Notes: generated by a model from the sequence alone, not told the origin. 64,000 nt of DNA from an uncultured Bacteroidota bacterium (GCA_903837525.1 CAILUU010000026.1:1-64000), one strand, 5' to 3'. Positions 43,734 through 55,558 are shown, numbered from the stretch's first letter. Numbers and translations are program-made.

Positions 43734-45956
43734 ATGTTGAGGGTAGCTTGTATTCTTATTTTAGCTTTTCCACTAAATACAGTTGCTCAAACAATTTTGG
43801 GTAAAGTAGTTAATGCAAAAAATCAGCCACTTGCTGGGGCTACAATTAAATGGGTTAATAACACAAAAGGTATAATTGCTAAAGAAGATGGGAGTTTTGT
43901 ACTCCTAAAAAATTCATCTTCCTCTAAGCTAGTGGCAAGCTATAGTGGTTATTTAAAAGACACCATTGATGTGGACAATTTAGATACAGTGCTTTTTATC
44001 TTAAAAGAAAAAAACAATTTGCAAGAAGTTTTAGTCATTGCAGAAAAAGCAGGTACCGTCCAATCTAACCTAAGCCTCATCAAAACAGAAATATTAACTT
44101 CGGTGGAGTTAAAAAAATCGGCTTGCTGCGATTTAGCTGGTTGTTTTGAAACACAATCTAGCGTACAACCACAAACAACAAATATTATTACCAACGCAAA
44201 AGAGTTAAGAATATTAGGCTTATCTGGTGTTTATAATCAAGTGCTGATAGACGGTTTTCCTATGATACAAGGGCTTACATTTACCTACGGTATTAGTGGT
44301 ATTCCTGGAACGTTGGTTGACAATATTTATATTTCTAAAGGGGCAAATAGCGTTTTGCAAGGCCATGAAAGCATTAGCGGACAAATAAATGTAGAAACCA
44401 AAAAGCCCAACGCTAGCGAAAAATTATTTGCCAATATTTATGCAAATAGCTTTTTAGAAAAACATGTAAACTTAGCCACTAATTTTAAAGTAGGTAAATG
44501 GCATAGCCTTTTAGCTTTTCATATGGTTCAACCTGCTCTTAAAATTGATAGAGATAAAGATGATTTTTTAGACCTTCCCTTACTTACCAGATATATGGTA
44601 ATGAATAAATGGAAAATAGGCAAAGAAAATGAGTGGGGATGGAGCAGCGAAGTTGCTGTTCGTTTTTTAAATGAAAAACGTACCGGCGGTCAAATATTTT
44701 TTAATCCATCCACACATAAAGGAAGTACAAGTGTTTATGGTAATACTGTAACCATTAATCAACCAGAAATGTGGGCCAAAACCAGCTATCGGTTAAATGA
44801 TGTGCATCGTCTTACGTTATACACATCCACTTTTCATCAAAATCAACAATCGTATTTTGGCTCTTTGTCTTACACAGCAAAACAAACCAATGCATTTGTA
44901 AATGTGCAACACGAAGTAAAATTTTCCGAAACACATAATTTAAAATCGGGTATTAGCTTAAAGCATTTGCAACTTAATGAGGATATCTTTTTTACCGATA
45001 ATACTCTTGCCAGAAATTATGATGGTAACTATAAGCGCAACGAGAATATTTTAGGCTTTTTTTCAGAAAATACGAGTAGCTTTTTAAAGGGCAAACTTAC
45101 TTGGATAGTCGGTTTAAGAGTAGATAACCACAACCAATTTGGATGGAATGTAACGCCTCGTACTTTGTTAAAATACGACCCCACACCTAAACTTACCATT
45201 AGGGCAAATATTGGAACAGGTTGGCGTACCGTAAATTTATTTAGCGAAAATATTGGTCTACTAGCAAGCTCAAGAAATATTGTTTTTGTAGAAGCGTTAA
45301 AACCAGAAAAAGCCTTAAACACAGGCATTAATATCACAAAAAAATTCGAAGGAAAAAATGCATCAGGTTATATTAGTTTGGATTATTATCGAACTAATTT
45401 TCAAAACCAAATATTTCCTGATTATGATACTGACCCAACAAAAGCATTTATAAAAAACTTTACAGGTAAAAGTATTAGCAATGGTTTTCAAACAGATTTT
45501 TTTATAAAATTTTATAAGCGATACGAGTTTAAAGCAGGCTATAATTTTTTAGATGTGTACAGGGTTAATAATAATAACACTAAAGAAGTGTTACCCTTTA
45601 ACCCCCGCCACAAAGTATTAACAACATTTAGCTATAAACCAATTACTAATAAATTTCATGCAGATGTAAATATTCATTTCTACGGACAACAACGTTTACC
45701 CAATACAAAATCAAACCCTGCGGCTTACCAGCGCCCCGATTTTTCAAAAGCATATACCACTGCAAATGCACAACTAACCTCTATTTTTAAAACTTTAGAA
45801 CTATACGGTGGTTGCGAAAACATGTTTAACTTTCGTCAAAATAAACCCATTAATAGTTGGCAAAACCCTTTCGGCCCTTATTTTGATATATCTTCGGTAT
45901 GGGGCCCAACAAGGGGTAGAGAGTTTTATATGGGGGTACGGTGGAAACTTAAATAG
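43734..45956 (+). CDS. TonB-dependent outer-membrane receptor, probably for metal or metal complex
   Basis: 740 residues. Signal peptide (LRVACILILAFPLNTVAQ), then a carboxypeptidase-regulatory-like domain (ILGKVVNAKNQPLAGATIKWVNNTKGIIAKEDGSFVL), a plug (LGLSGVYNQVLIDGFPMIQGLTFTYGISGIPGTLVDNIYISKGANSVLQGHESISGQINVETKKP) and a 22-strand-type barrel ending GPTRGREFYMGVRWKLK. The plug start carries a Cys cluster, KKSACCDLAGCFETQSSV; with the adjacent HMA-like protein this points to copper or another soft metal rather than glycans, and there is no SusD partner. Its substrate is inference. The pair interrupts the rplL-rpoB junction. Confidence 0.9.
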   Translation: MLRVACILILAFPLNTVAQTILGKVVNAKNQPLAGATIKWVNNTKGIIAKEDGSFVLLKNSSSSKLVASYSGYLKDTIDVDNLDTVLFILKEKNNLQEVLVIAEKAGTVQSNLSLIKTEILTSVELKKSACCDLAGCFETQSSVQPQTTNIITNAKELRILGLSGVYNQVLIDGFPMIQGLTFTYGISGIPGTLVDNIYISKGANSVLQGHESISGQINVETKKPNASEKLFANIYANSFLEKHVNLATNFKVGKWHSLLAFHMVQPALKIDRDKDDFLDLPLLTRYMVMNKWKIGKENEWGWSSEVAVRFLNEKRTGGQIFFNPSTHKGSTSVYGNTVTINQPEMWAKTSYRLNDVHRLTLYTSTFHQNQQSYFGSLSYTAKQTNAFVNVQHEVKFSETHNLKSGISLKHLQLNEDIFFTDNTLARNYDGNYKRNENILGFFSENTSSFLKGKLTWIVGLRVDNHNQFGWNVTPRTLLKYDPTPKLTIRANIGTGWRTVNLFSENIGLLASSRNIVFVEALKPEKALNTGINITKKFEGKNASGYISLDYYRTNFQNQIFPDYDTDPTKAFIKNFTGKSISNGFQTDFFIKFYKRYEFKAGYNFLDVYRVNNNNTKEVLPFNPRHKVLTTFSYKPITNKFHADVNIHFYGQQRLPNTKSNPAAYQRPDFSKAYTTANAQLTSIFKTLELYGGCENMFNFRQNKPINSWQNPFGPYFDISSVWGPTRGREFYMGVRWKLK

Positions 45957-46106
45957 AAATCAGCAAAGAAAAAATTGAAGTAAAATAAGTAGGTATTTGC
46001 CTCCTCAATTATCAAATAATATTAATATGTTTCGGGTGAGTATCAAAAACCTTTCCAAAAAGCTAAAGTTGTGTAAAAACTACTCATAAATCTCAAATAA
46101 AATACT

Positions 46107-46203
46107 TACCTTTGCCGTCCTTATAATTTAGGGTTAGTGGCTATAGTTGCTAAATGCCTGAAAAATAGGGGTCTTCTGCACATTAAAACGTTTTATTACA
46201 AAT
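46107..46203 (+). promoter_or_regulatory. rpoB promoter -7 element and leader
   Basis: TACCTTTG at 46107-46114 within ACTTACCTTTGCCGTCC, the same 14-base core as before rplK. A leader of about 85 bases follows up to the rpoB ATG. This shows rpoB-rpoC has its own promoter, fitting the break from the ribosomal genes. No clear -33 TTG. Confidence 0.6.
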
Positions 46204-49200
46204 ATGTCTGCAACAAAAAAAGCACCTGCTGAGCGTCACAATTTTGGAAAAGTTGAACTCGTAGCAGAGCAACCCGACTTGCTAGGAATTCAAATTCAAT
46301 CTTTTAAAGATTATTTTCAGTTAGAAACTACGCCAGATAAGCGTAATGTTGAGGGTTTATTTCGTGTATTTAAGGAGAATTTCCCTATTACCGATACCCG
46401 TAACATTTTCGTATTGGAATTTTTAGATTACTTCGTTGATCCTCCACGTTACTCAATTGATGAGTGTATTGAAAGAGGTTTAACCTACGCCGTACCACTT
46501 AAAGCAAAATTGCGTTTAAGTTGTAACGATGAGGAGCATGTGGATTTCCAAACCATTGTACAAGATGTGTTTTTAGGAAATATTCCTTACATGACGCCTA
46601 GAGGTACTTTTGTAATTAATGGAGCAGAACGTGTAGTTGTTTCTCAATTACATCGTAGCCCAGGAGTATTCTTTGGTCAATCGGTACATCCTAACGGTAC
46701 AAAAATTTATAGCGCAAGGGTAATTCCTTTTAAAGGGGCTTGGATGGAGTTTGCAACCGACATTAATAATGTAATGTTTGCATACATCGATCGTAAAAAG
46801 AAATTCCCTGTAACAACCTTGTTACGTTCAATAGGTTTTGAAACCGATAAAGACATTCTTGAATTATTTGGAATGGCTAACGAAGTTAAAGCCGATAAAA
46901 AATCGCTAAAAGATTGCGTAGGCAAGCGTCTAGCTGCAAGGGTATTACGTACATGGGTAGAAGATTTTGTGGATGAAGATACAGGAGAGGTTGTTTCTAT
47001 AGAACGAAATGAAATTGTTTTAGAAAGAGATACTGTTTTAGATGAAGATAATATTGCCACTATTTTAGAACTTGAAATTAAAAGTGTATTCATTCAAAAA
47101 GAAGAGGTGAGTGGCGATTATGCAATCATCTATAACACCTTAAATAAAGATACGAGTAACAGTGAATTAGAAGCGGTACAACACATCTATAAGCAATTAA
47201 GAGGTTCAGATGCCCCAGATGATGAAACGGCAAGAGGTATTATTGATAAATTATTCTTTAGCGATAAGCGTTATGATTTAGGTGAGGTTGGTCGTTATAA
47301 AATTAACCGCCGCTTAGGGTTAAATTTTCCTATTACCAAAAAAGTATTAACTAAAGATGATATTATTGCCATCATTAAAACATTGGTACAATTAACTAAT
47401 GGTAAAAGCGAGGTTGATGATATTGATCATTTAAGTAATAGAAGAGTACGTACAGTAGGGGAGCAATTATATGCTCAATTTGGTGTTGGTTTAGCCCGTA
47501 TGGCCCGTACCATTCGTGAAAGAATGAACGTAAGAGACAATGAAGTATTTACCCCAGTAGATTTGATTAATGCAAGAACATTATCTTCTGTTATCAACTC
47601 CTTCTTTGGTACATCTCAGTTATCTCAATTCTTAGATCAAACAAATCCATTATCAGAAATAACGCATAAGCGTCGTATATCTGCCCTTGGGCCCGGAGGT
47701 TTAAGTAGAGAGAGAGCTGGTTTTGAAGTTCGTGACGTTCACTATTCTCATTACGGTCGTTTATGTACCATTGAAACACCAGAGGGTCCAAACATTGGTT
47801 TGATATCTACCTTGTGTGTGCATGCTAAGATAAATGATATGGGCTTTATAGAAACCCCATATCGTAAGGTAACCGAGGGTAAAGTAGATATGAAAAAAAT
47901 TACTTTCCTAAGTGCCGAAGAAGAAGATACCGCAAAAATTGCCCAGGCAAATATTGATATTGATGAAAAAGGAAACTTTGTTGATGACAGAATTAAGAGT
48001 CGTCAAACAGGTGATTTTCCTATTTTAGATAAAGAAGAGGTAGAATATATGGATGTTGCACCAAACCAAATTGTTGGTTTAAGTGCTTCATTAATTCCGT
48101 TCCTTGAGCATGATGATGCTAATAGAGCCTTGATGGGATCTAATATGCAACGTCAAGCTGTTCCATTAATTAAGCCAGAAAGCCCAATTGTAGGTACTGG
48201 TTTAGAAGGAAAAGCAGCAAGAGATGCAAGGATTCAAGTACATGCTGATGGTGATGGTGTGGTAGAATATGTTGATGCTAACGAAATACATGTTCGTTAC
48301 AAGCGTAACGAAATACAACAATTGGTAAGTTTCGAAGAAGATTTAGTTATTTATAAATTAACAAAATTTGTTCGTACAAACCAAGAAACTACCATCAACT
48401 TACGCCCTGCAGTTATCAAAGGTCAAAAAGTTGCCGAAGGCGATTTCTTAACCGAAGGTTACGCAACAAAGGCTGGAGAATTAGCTTTAGGTAGAAACAT
48501 GAAAGTTGCCTTTATGCCTTGGAAAGGATACAACTTTGAAGATGCGATTGTAATAAGTGAGAAAGTAGTAAAAGAAGATTTATTTACAAGTATTCATATT
48601 GGTGAGTATGAGGTAGAGGTTAGAGATACTAAATTAGGAGAAGAGGAATTAACAGCCGACATTCCTAACGTAAGTGAAGAGGCTACTAAAGATTTAGATC
48701 AAAATGGTATAATTCGTATTGGTGCCCACATTAAAGAAGGGGATATTATTATTGGCAAAATAACTCCAAAAGGCGAAAGTGATCCTACGCCAGAAGAGAA
48801 ATTATTACGTGCTATTTTTGGGGATAAAGCTGGTGATGCTAAAGATGCATCTTTAAAAGCATCAAGTGGTACAGAAGGTGTGGTAATTGATAAAAAATTA
48901 TTCCAACGTGCTAAAAAAGATAAGAACACTAAAGTAAGAGAAAAAGCACAATTAGAAAAGATTGAAAAAGTTCATGAAAAAAATGAAATAGATTTATTAG
49001 AATTATTAATTAGCAAACTACAAACCTTATTGAAAGATAAGATTAGCGCAGGTGTTAGCAATAATTTTGGTGAAATATTAATTGGTAAAGGAGCTAAGTT
49101 CAATCCAAAAAATTTAGGCAATATCGATTACTTAAATGTTAATCCATTAGGATGGACAGGCGATGCAAAAATTGATGAATTAATCAACGTTTTATTGCAT

Positions 49201-50013
49201 AACTACAGTATTAAATTTAACGAAGAGTTAGGTAGATATAAAAGAGAGAAATTTAATATTTCAATTGGAGATGAATTGCCAACAGGCGTATTAAAATTAG
49301 CTAAAGTATACTTAGCCGTTAAACGTAAGTTGAAGGTGGGTGATAAAATGGCCGGTCGCCATGGTAACAAAGGTATTGTAGCAAAAATTGTACGTGCCGA
49401 GGATATGCCTTTCTTAGAAGATGGAACACCAGTTGATATTGTATTGAATCCATTGGGTGTACCTAGTCGTATGAACCTTGGACAAATTTACGAAACCGTA
49501 TTAGGTTGGGCTGGCGAAAAATTAGGGATGAAGTTTGCAACACCAATTTTTGATGGTGCATCTGTTGCCGAAATTGAAGAGCAAATAACTAAAGCAGGTT
49601 TACCAAAGTTTGGTCATACTTATTTATACGATGGAGAAACTGGCGAACGCTTTGATCAAAAAGCAACCGTTGGTATTATTTATGTAATTAAACTTCACCA
49701 TATGGTGGATGATAAGATGCATGCTCGTAGTATTGGGCCATACTCTTTAATTACACAACAACCATTGGGCGGTAAAGCACAATTTGGTGGTCAGCGTTTT
49801 GGAGAGATGGAGGTATGGGCATTAGAGGCTTATGGAGCTAGTAACATTTTGCAAGAGTTGTTAACGCTTAAATCCGATGATATTATTGGTAGAGCAAAAA
49901 CATACGAAGCAATTGTAAAAGGCGATAATATTCCAAAAGCAGGTATTCCTGAATCATTCAATGTATTAGTACATGAATTAAGAGGATTAGGATTAGATCT
50001 TAAATTTGAATAA
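46204..50013 (+). CDS. rpoB: DNA-directed RNA polymerase subunit beta
   Basis: Catalytic-core subunit, 1269 residues, usual for Bacteroidota. Visible: [30 protein letters not shown], the rifampicin pocket [68 protein letters not shown] (about residues 465-530) with wild-type Ser/His/Asp positions, [17 protein letters not shown], and the clamp-proximal end [38 protein letters not shown]. No intein or split. Followed after 127 bases by rpoC. Confidence 0.99.
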   Translation: MSATKKAPAERHNFGKVELVAEQPDLLGIQIQSFKDYFQLETTPDKRNVEGLFRVFKENFPITDTRNIFVLEFLDYFVDPPRYSIDECIERGLTYAVPLKAKLRLSCNDEEHVDFQTIVQDVFLGNIPYMTPRGTFVINGAERVVVSQLHRSPGVFFGQSVHPNGTKIYSARVIPFKGAWMEFATDINNVMFAYIDRKKKFPVTTLLRSIGFETDKDILELFGMANEVKADKKSLKDCVGKRLAARVLRTWVEDFVDEDTGEVVSIERNEIVLERDTVLDEDNIATILELEIKSVFIQKEEVSGDYAIIYNTLNKDTSNSELEAVQHIYKQLRGSDAPDDETARGIIDKLFFSDKRYDLGEVGRYKINRRLGLNFPITKKVLTKDDIIAIIKTLVQLTNGKSEVDDIDHLSNRRVRTVGEQLYAQFGVGLARMARTIRERMNVRDNEVFTPVDLINARTLSSVINSFFGTSQLSQFLDQTNPLSEITHKRRISALGPGGLSRERAGFEVRDVHYSHYGRLCTIETPEGPNIGLISTLCVHAKINDMGFIETPYRKVTEGKVDMKKITFLSAEEEDTAKIAQANIDIDEKGNFVDDRIKSRQTGDFPILDKEEVEYMDVAPNQIVGLSASLIPFLEHDDANRALMGSNMQRQAVPLIKPESPIVGTGLEGKAARDARIQVHADGDGVVEYVDANEIHVRYKRNEIQQLVSFEEDLVIYKLTKFVRTNQETTINLRPAVIKGQKVAEGDFLTEGYATKAGELALGRNMKVAFMPWKGYNFEDAIVISEKVVKEDLFTSIHIGEYEVEVRDTKLGEEELTADIPNVSEEATKDLDQNGIIRIGAHIKEGDIIIGKITPKGESDPTPEEKLLRAIFGDKAGDAKDASLKASSGTEGVVIDKKLFQRAKKDKNTKVREKAQLEKIEKVHEKNEIDLLELLISKLQTLLKDKISAGVSNNFGEILIGKGAKFNPKNLGNIDYLNVNPLGWTGDAKIDELINVLLHNYSIKFNEELGRYKREKFNISIGDELPTGVLKLAKVYLAVKRKLKVGDKMAGRHGNKGIVAKIVRAEDMPFLEDGTPVDIVLNPLGVPSRMNLGQIYETVLGWAGEKLGMKFATPIFDGASVAEIEEQITKAGLPKFGHTYLYDGETGERFDQKATVGIIYVIKLHHMVDDKMHARSIGPYSLITQQPLGGKAQFGGQRFGEMEVWALEAYGASNILQELLTLKSDDIIGRAKTYEAIVKGDNIPKAGIPESFNVLVHELRGLGLDLKFE

Positions 50014-50046
50014 AACCCCCTCTACCCTCTGAGGGGAGAACTGGGT
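50014..50046. repeat. CCCCCTCTACCCTCTGAGGGG palindrome in the rpoB-rpoC gap
   Basis: Imperfect inverted repeat CCCCCTCT...GAGGGGAGAA just after the rpoB stop; same style as the palindromes at 18227 and 41257. Confidence 0.5.
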
Positions 50047-50100
50047 TCATTTTATTCAAATTGTAATAAAACAATAGTCTATTTAAATTTAAAAACTTCT

Positions 50101-50126
50101 TAAGCCCCTTTAGGGGTTTGGGGTAA
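50101..50126. repeat. CCCCTTTAGGGG palindrome before rpoC
   Basis: TAAGCCCCTTTAGGGGTTTGGGG: perfect CCCCT/AGGGG hairpin 15 bases before the rpoC ATG region. A widely seen style of Bacteroidota intergenic palindrome (from memory); no T-run, so not a simple terminator. Confidence 0.5.
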
Positions 50127-50140
50127 ATTTTAATTATCAT

Positions 50141-53100
50141 ATGGCATTCAAAAAAGAAAACCGTCCAAGACCAAGCTTTTCTCAAATCACCATTGGGTTA
50201 GCATCTCCGGATAGTATTTTAGAAAAAAGCTATGGCGAAGTTTTAAAGCCAGAAACCATTAACTACCGTACTTACAAGCCAGAAAGAGATGGTTTGTTTT
50301 GCGAAAGAATTTTTGGCCCTGTAAAAGATTACGAATGTGCTTGCGGAAAGTATAAGCGTATACGTTATAAGGGTATTGTGTGTGATAGATGTGGAGTAGA
50401 AGTAACCGAAAAGAAAGTTCGTAGAGAAAGAATGGGGCACATTAAATTAGTAGTTCCCGTAGTACATATTTGGTATTTTAAATCGTTACCAAATAAAATT
50501 GGCTACTTATTAGGCATGAGTTCTAAGAAGTTAGAAACCATTGTTTATTACGAACGTTTTGTAGTAATACAAAGTGGTATTCGTGCCGATAAAGGACAAA
50601 ATTATAGCGATTTATTAACTGAAGAAGAGTATTTAGATATTTTAGATACCCTTCCAAAAGATAATCAACATTTGCCTGACGAAGACCCAAATAAGTTTAT
50701 AGCTAAAATGGGTGCCGAAGCAGTGCATGATATGTTACAACGTTTAGATTTAGATCAATTAAGTTTTGATTTACGTAACGCAGCAGCTAACGAAACATCT
50801 CAACAACGTAAAGCAGATGCCTTAAAGCGTTTAAGCGTTGTAGAAAGTTTCCGTGATGCTAATACAAGAATTAATAACAGACCAGAGTGGATGGTAATGC
50901 GATACATACCAGTAATACCACCAGAGTTGCGTCCATTAGTCCCATTAGATGGTGGACGTTTTGCATCAAGCGATTTAAATGATTTATACCGTAGGGTAAT
51001 TATTCGTAATAATCGTTTAAAGCGTTTATTAGAAATTAAAGCACCAGAAGTAATTTTACGTAATGAAAAACGTATGCTTCAGGAGGCTATTGACTCGTTG
51101 TTTGATAACAGTCGTAAATCAAATGCTGTAAAAGCAGAAGGTGGCAGACCGTTAAAATCATTGAGTGATGTATTAAAAGGTAAGCAAGGACGTTTCCGTC
51201 AAAACTTGTTGGGTAAACGTGTGGATTACTCTGGTCGTTCGGTAATTGTAGTAGGACCAGAATTAAAAATGCATGAGTGTGGTTTACCAAAAGATATGGC
51301 TGCCGAATTATTTAAGCCATTTATTATTCGTAAACTAATTGAAAGAGGGATAGTAAAAACGGTTAAGAGTGCACGAAAATTAGTTGATAAAAAAGAAGCT
51401 ATTATTTGGGATATTTTAGAGAATATTTTGAAAGGTCATCCGGTAATGTTGAACAGAGCCCCAACCCTTCATAGATTATCTATTCAAGCCTTTCAGCCAA
51501 AATTAATTGAAGGAAAAGCAATTCAATTACATCCATTAGTAACTACGGCCTTTAACGCCGATTTTGATGGTGACCAAATGGCGGTGCATGTACCTTTAAG
51601 TAGTGCAGCAATTTTGGAAGCTCAGTTATTAATGCTTTCTAGTCACAATATTTTGAACCCACAGAATGGTACGCCAATTACCCTTCCATCTCAGGACATG
51701 GTATTAGGGTTGTATTACATTACTAAGGGCAAAAAATCTACACCAACAGAAAAAGTAAAAGGCGAAGGAAAAGCATATTATAGTGCAGATGAAGTTATCA
51801 TTGCTCACAACGAAAAGCAATTAGATCTTCATGCAAATATTAGAGTAAAAGTAAATTTCCGTAATGCTGATGGTACTTTAACCTTTAAACTTATTGAAAC
51901 AACTGTTGGTAGAGTAATCTTTAACCAACATGTGCCAAAAGAAGTAGGTTTTGTAAATGCACTATTAACTAAAAAAGCATTAAGAGAAATTATTGGGAAT
52001 ATTTTAAAATGGACTAGTGTACCAGTTACCGCTAAATTTTTGGATGATATTAAAACCCTTGGATACCGTATGGCATTCCGTGGTGGATTATCCTTTAATA
52101 TTAACGACTTAATTATTCCTGATGTTAAGCAATTATTGATTGACAATGCACAGGGAGAAGTAAGTGAAGTGTGGGATAACTACAACATGGGACTTATTAC
52201 GAATAACGAACGTTACAATCAAATTATTGATATTTGGAGTAGGGTAGATACTAAAGTAACCGAAACATTAATTACAGAATTAGCAAACGATAAACAAGGC
52301 TTTAACTCGGTTTATATGATGCTAGATAGTGGAGCAAGGGGTAGTAAGCAACAAATTAAGCAGCTTGCAGGTTTAAGAGGTTTGATGGCTAAGCCAAGAA
52401 AATCTGGTTCATCTGGAAGTGAGATTATTGAAAACCCAATTTTAGCAAACTTTAAAGACGGTTTAAGTGTATTGGAATATTTCATTTCTACGCATGGTGC
52501 TCGTAAAGGTTTGGCGGATACGGCTTTAAAAACAGCTGATGCTGGTTACTTAACTCGTAGGTTGGTTGACGTTGCACAAGATGTAGTAATTAATGAGGAA
52601 GATTGTGGCACATTACGTGGTATTGCAACTTCGGCATTAAAAGATAATGAAGATGTAATAGAACAATTATCGGATAGAATTGAGGGGCGTATGTCCTTGC
52701 ATGATGTTTATCACCCATTAACTGAAGCGTTAATGATTAAGGGTGGAGAAGAGATAAGTGCAGATATGGCAAAAGAAATTGAAGAGAGTGGCATTGAAAC
52801 TGTTGAAATACGTAGCGTACTAACTTGCGAAAGCAAACGTGGAGTATGTGTTAAATGTTATGGTAAAAATTTAGCTAGTGGTATTTTAGCACAACGAGGC
52901 GATGCTGTTGGTATTATTGCTGCACAAAGTATTGGTGAGCCTGGTACACAGTTAACCTTACGTACTTTCCATGTGGGTGGTGTGGCTGGTTCCGCTTCGG
53001 TAGAGAGTACAATGCCTGCTAAATTTGATGGTACTATTCAATTTGATGGTTTACGTACCGTAAATACTGAAGATAATGAAGGCAAAAAAGTACAAATAGT

Positions 53101-54433
53101 AATTGGTCGTACTGGTGAGGTAAGAATTATGGATGTTAAAAACGATCGTTTATTAATAACCAATAATGTTCCTTACGGTGCTACTTTAAATGTAAAAGAC
53201 GGACAAAAAGTTACTAAAGGTGATGTTATTTGTACTTGGGATCCATTTAACAATGTAATTGTTGCAGAAACTGCTGGAGCTATTAAGTTTGATGCGTTAA
53301 TTGAAGGTATTACTTACCGTGATGAAGCAGATGAACAAACTGGCCATAGAGAAAAAGTAGTTATCGAAACAAAAGATAAAACTAAATTGGCTTCTATCCT
53401 TTTAGAAGGTAAAGAAAAGAAAACCTATAACTTACCAGTAGGCTCTCATATTGTTGTAGAAGAAGGCGATGATGTAAGAAGTGGTCAAGTGCTTGTAAAA
53501 ATTCCTAGAGTACTAAGTAAATTAAAAGATATTACTGGAGGTTTACCAAGAGTAACGGAATTATTTGAGGCAAGAAACCCAAGTAACCCTGCGGTGGTTT
53601 GTGAAATTGATGGTGTTACCACTTTTGGTGTTATTAAAAGAGGAAACAGAGAAATAATTGTAGAAGCAAAAGATGGTGTAGTACGTAAATATTTAGTTCC
53701 ATTAAGTCGCCAAATTTTGGTGCAAGATGGCGACTTTGTAAAAGCTGGTGCTCCATTAAGTGATGGTCAAACAGCTCCTGCAGATATTTTAGCTATTAAA
53801 GGTCCATTTGCAGTACAAGAGTATGTGGTAAACGAAATACAAGAGGTTTATCGTTTGCAAGGGGTAAAAATTAATGACAAGCATGTAGAAGTTATTGTTC
53901 GTCAAATGATGCGTAAGGTAACTATTGAAGATGCTGGAGATACTATATTCTTAGAAGGAGATACAGAAGATAAATTAGATTTTAACACAGAGAACGATGC
54001 TATTTTTGATAAAAAAGTAGTAACGGAGCATGGAGAAAGTACTAAGCTAAAAACTGGTCAAATTGTAACGCTTAGAGATATTAGAGAAGAAAATTCTATA
54101 CTACGAAGAGCGGATAAGAAATTAGTAGAATACAGAGATGCTTCGCCAGCAACAAGTAGCCCATTGTTATTAGGAATTACTAAGGCATCGTTAGGTACAC
54201 AAAGTTGGATTTCTGCGGCATCGTTCCAGGAAACAACCAAGGTATTAAGCAGTGCTGCAATACAAGGTAAAACCGATTTAATGTTAGGCTTAAAAGAAAA
54301 CGTTATTACAGGTCATCATATACCAGCAGGTACAGGCTTACGTGAATTTGAAAATATGATTGTAGGTAGTAAGGAAGAATACGAATTGCTTCAAACAACT
54401 AAAGAAGCAATGAGTTTTGATGACGAAGAGTAA
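50141..54433 (+). CDS. rpoC: DNA-directed RNA polymerase subunit beta-prime
   Basis: 1430 residues. Zinc-binding [36 protein letters not shown] near residues 67-100, the active-site [19 protein letters not shown] (three Mg-binding Asp, near 471), [23 protein letters not shown] (bridge/trigger region), the second zinc site CGTLRG...[17 protein letters not shown], and [20 protein letters not shown]. The C-terminal end [57 protein letters not shown] is standard. Last gene of the rpoBC unit; a strong terminator follows. Confidence 0.99.
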   Translation: MAFKKENRPRPSFSQITIGLASPDSILEKSYGEVLKPETINYRTYKPERDGLFCERIFGPVKDYECACGKYKRIRYKGIVCDRCGVEVTEKKVRRERMGHIKLVVPVVHIWYFKSLPNKIGYLLGMSSKKLETIVYYERFVVIQSGIRADKGQNYSDLLTEEEYLDILDTLPKDNQHLPDEDPNKFIAKMGAEAVHDMLQRLDLDQLSFDLRNAAANETSQQRKADALKRLSVVESFRDANTRINNRPEWMVMRYIPVIPPELRPLVPLDGGRFASSDLNDLYRRVIIRNNRLKRLLEIKAPEVILRNEKRMLQEAIDSLFDNSRKSNAVKAEGGRPLKSLSDVLKGKQGRFRQNLLGKRVDYSGRSVIVVGPELKMHECGLPKDMAAELFKPFIIRKLIERGIVKTVKSARKLVDKKEAIIWDILENILKGHPVMLNRAPTLHRLSIQAFQPKLIEGKAIQLHPLVTTAFNADFDGDQMAVHVPLSSAAILEAQLLMLSSHNILNPQNGTPITLPSQDMVLGLYYITKGKKSTPTEKVKGEGKAYYSADEVIIAHNEKQLDLHANIRVKVNFRNADGTLTFKLIETTVGRVIFNQHVPKEVGFVNALLTKKALREIIGNILKWTSVPVTAKFLDDIKTLGYRMAFRGGLSFNINDLIIPDVKQLLIDNAQGEVSEVWDNYNMGLITNNERYNQIIDIWSRVDTKVTETLITELANDKQGFNSVYMMLDSGARGSKQQIKQLAGLRGLMAKPRKSGSSGSEIIENPILANFKDGLSVLEYFISTHGARKGLADTALKTADAGYLTRRLVDVAQDVVINEEDCGTLRGIATSALKDNEDVIEQLSDRIEGRMSLHDVYHPLTEALMIKGGEEISADMAKEIEESGIETVEIRSVLTCESKRGVCVKCYGKNLASGILAQRGDAVGIIAAQSIGEPGTQLTLRTFHVGGVAGSASVESTMPAKFDGTIQFDGLRTVNTEDNEGKKVQIVIGRTGEVRIMDVKNDRLLITNNVPYGATLNVKDGQKVTKGDVICTWDPFNNVIVAETAGAIKFDALIEGITYRDEADEQTGHREKVVIETKDKTKLASILLEGKEKKTYNLPVGSHIVVEEGDDVRSGQVLVKIPRVLSKLKDITGGLPRVTELFEARNPSNPAVVCEIDGVTTFGVIKRGNREIIVEAKDGVVRKYLVPLSRQILVQDGDFVKAGAPLSDGQTAPADILAIKGPFAVQEYVVNEIQEVYRLQGVKINDKHVEVIVRQMMRKVTIEDAGDTIFLEGDTEDKLDFNTENDAIFDKKVVTEHGESTKLKTGQIVTLRDIREENSILRRADKKLVEYRDASPATSSPLLLGITKASLGTQSWISAASFQETTKVLSSAAIQGKTDLMLGLKENVITGHHIPAGTGLREFENMIVGSKEEYELLQTTKEAMSFDDEE

Positions 54434-54455
54434 AATTTAAAATTTAATTTTATAT

Positions 54456-54487
54456 AAGGAGTAAGACTAAAATCTTACTCCTTTTTT
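54456..54487 (+). terminator. Rho-independent terminator after rpoC
   Basis: AAGGAGTAAGA-CTAAAA-TCTTACTCCTT then TTTT: 11-bp perfect stem, 23 bases after the rpoC stop. Confidence 0.93.
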
Positions 54488-54575
54488 ATTGAAAATTTAG
54501 GCACTACAGCTGGCATCTATTTTCATAAACGTTACAATTGTAAAAGTGTAGGTATAAACACTCCGTATGTTTATT

Positions 54576-54605
54576 TTGGATAAATTGTATAAAAACGTAT
54601 ATTTG
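54576..54605 (+). promoter_or_regulatory. tRNA-Arg promoter (TTG-N19-TATATTTG)
   Basis: TTG at 54576-54578, 19 bases, TATATTTG at 54598-54605, then the tRNA 5' end 13 bases later. Full match to the Bacteroidota promoter pattern. Confidence 0.75.
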
Positions 54606-54618
54606 CAATCCAAAAATT

Positions 54619-54695
54619 GGCTTCGTAGCTCAGCTGAATAGAGCGTCTCACTACGGATGAGAAGGTCTTAGGTTTGAATCCTAACGAGGTCACCA
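54619..54695 (+). tRNA. tRNA-Arg (anticodon ACG)
   Basis: Cloverleaf by hand: acceptor GGCTTCG pairs with CGAGGTC (two G-U pairs), D arm GCTC/GAGC, anticodon stem TCTCA/TGAGA with loop CTACGGA (anticodon ACG), T stem TTAGG/CCTAA with loop TTTGAAT, discriminator A and an encoded CCA. The wobble A34 would need conversion to inosine by TadA to read all CGN codons except CGG. It marks the left edge of the accessory strip. Confidence 0.96.
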
Positions 54696-54717
54696 ATATA
54701 CTTTCAGTACATAACGT

Positions 54718-54748
54718 ATTCCCTATAAATCATTGATTTATGGGGAAT
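54718..54748 (+). terminator. Hairpin after tRNA-Arg
   Basis: ATTCCCTATAAATC-ATT-GATTTATGGGGAAT: 14-bp stem with one G-U, followed by TTTTG. Likely transcript terminator of the tRNA gene. The rest of the gap to 54987 shows no coding or clear signal, only a CCTCCACGGTAAGCGTGAGG imperfect palindrome near 54928. Confidence 0.7.
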
Positions 54749-54987
54749 TTTGTTTCGCTAACTTTCGTTAAACAACGCTTTTCGTCGGATTTTACTTCAC
54801 CATTTTTTCACCAAAGAGCCGATTTTCACCTAAGTCTTTAAAAAAATGAAAAAAGTAAAAATGATGTTCTACCAGAACTTAGCAAAAAAAAGTGCTAAAA
54901 CAATGGAAGTGCCAAATTATTGAGTGCCTCCACGGTAAGCGTGAGGTGACTTAATTGGCATTGCCTCGTGATAGTGCTGTTTTCCTT

Positions 54988-55461
54988 CTATTTTTCGAGT
55001 GCGCCTTTTGCATATGGATTATAATCTTCAAAATACATTTCAAATCCATTAGGAATAATACCAACATTCCTACAAATTTCAAGAAATCTCAGTTTATCTT
55101 TTTTCGCTATTTTCATTAAACTTTCAAAAATCTCTGGAGGTAATCTTTCTAATACCCTTTCCACAGCTTTGTTTGCCGTTAATGCATAACTTACCGAATC
55201 TTTTGATTTGTATACTTTTAAAAACTGAATAAATTTATTTTTATCATTTTTTAAAAATTCTACTAATTCATGATTACCTTCTTTTACAATTATGGAATCA
55301 GTACTAGATAATTTTTCAATGGTTATATTTAATTTTTTTGCTTCATCTTCTGCATCAACCAACCATTGAGGTTTGGGAGGCGCTACGTAGAAGGGTTTTT
55401 CAGGAGGATTACCACAACTTGTTAAGAATATAACCAATAAAATTGTAACTAACTTTTTCAG
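54988..55461 (-). CDS. Hypothetical lipoprotein with damaged or CTG start
   Basis: Unknown family. Mature part about 140 residues, helical and acidic/basic mixed (PPKPQWLVDAEDEAKKLNITIEKL, ELVEFLKNDKNKFIQFLKVY, AVERVLERLPPEIFESLMKIAKKDKLRFLEICRNVG). The track start is TTG at 55437, which would leave only MVIFLTSC before the lipobox Cys. Reading further up in frame gives KKLVTILLVIFLTSC, a proper lipoprotein signal peptide, with CTG at 55461 where its neighbour at 56111 has ATG. The surrounding DNA is a copy of that neighbour's leader, but an indel hits the start codon. It may use CTG, or be dying. Confidence 0.6.
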   Translation of the reverse strand: MKKLVTILLVIFLTSCGNPPEKPFYVAPPKPQWLVDAEDEAKKLNITIEKLSSTDSIIVKEGNHELVEFLKNDKNKFIQFLKVYKSKDSVSYALTANKAVERVLERLPPEIFESLMKIAKKDKLRFLEICRNVGIIPNGFEMYFEDYNPYAKGALEK

Positions 55462-55558
55462 AGTTGTAATAAATTTAATATAAATCTACGGTCTATTTTT
55501 CAACACGACAAATTCTCATTTAAAAGCAACCTCACAAAATTGTTTTCCCTTGGGTGTA
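55451..55558. repeat. ~107-bp direct repeat, copy 1
   Basis: AACTTTTTCAGAGTTGTAATAAATTT... through CAACACGACAAATTCTCATTTAAAAGCAACCTCACAA; nearly identical to 56101-56207, with an indel at the start codon and scattered changes at the far end. It spans the first codons and leader of the lipoprotein gene plus the 3' end of an upstream gene relic. Confidence 0.85.

Noticed and set aside
48699-48929. Minus-strand ORFs inside rpoB and rpoC
   Set aside because: Antisense to highly conserved core gene sequence; no independent support.
54619-54740. tRNA-Arg 3' end as a phage or island attachment site with a downstream direct repeat
   Set aside because: I looked for a repeat of GGTTTGAATCCTAACGAGG or the CCA end up to plsX and saw none; no integrase is present, so the site remains only a boundary.
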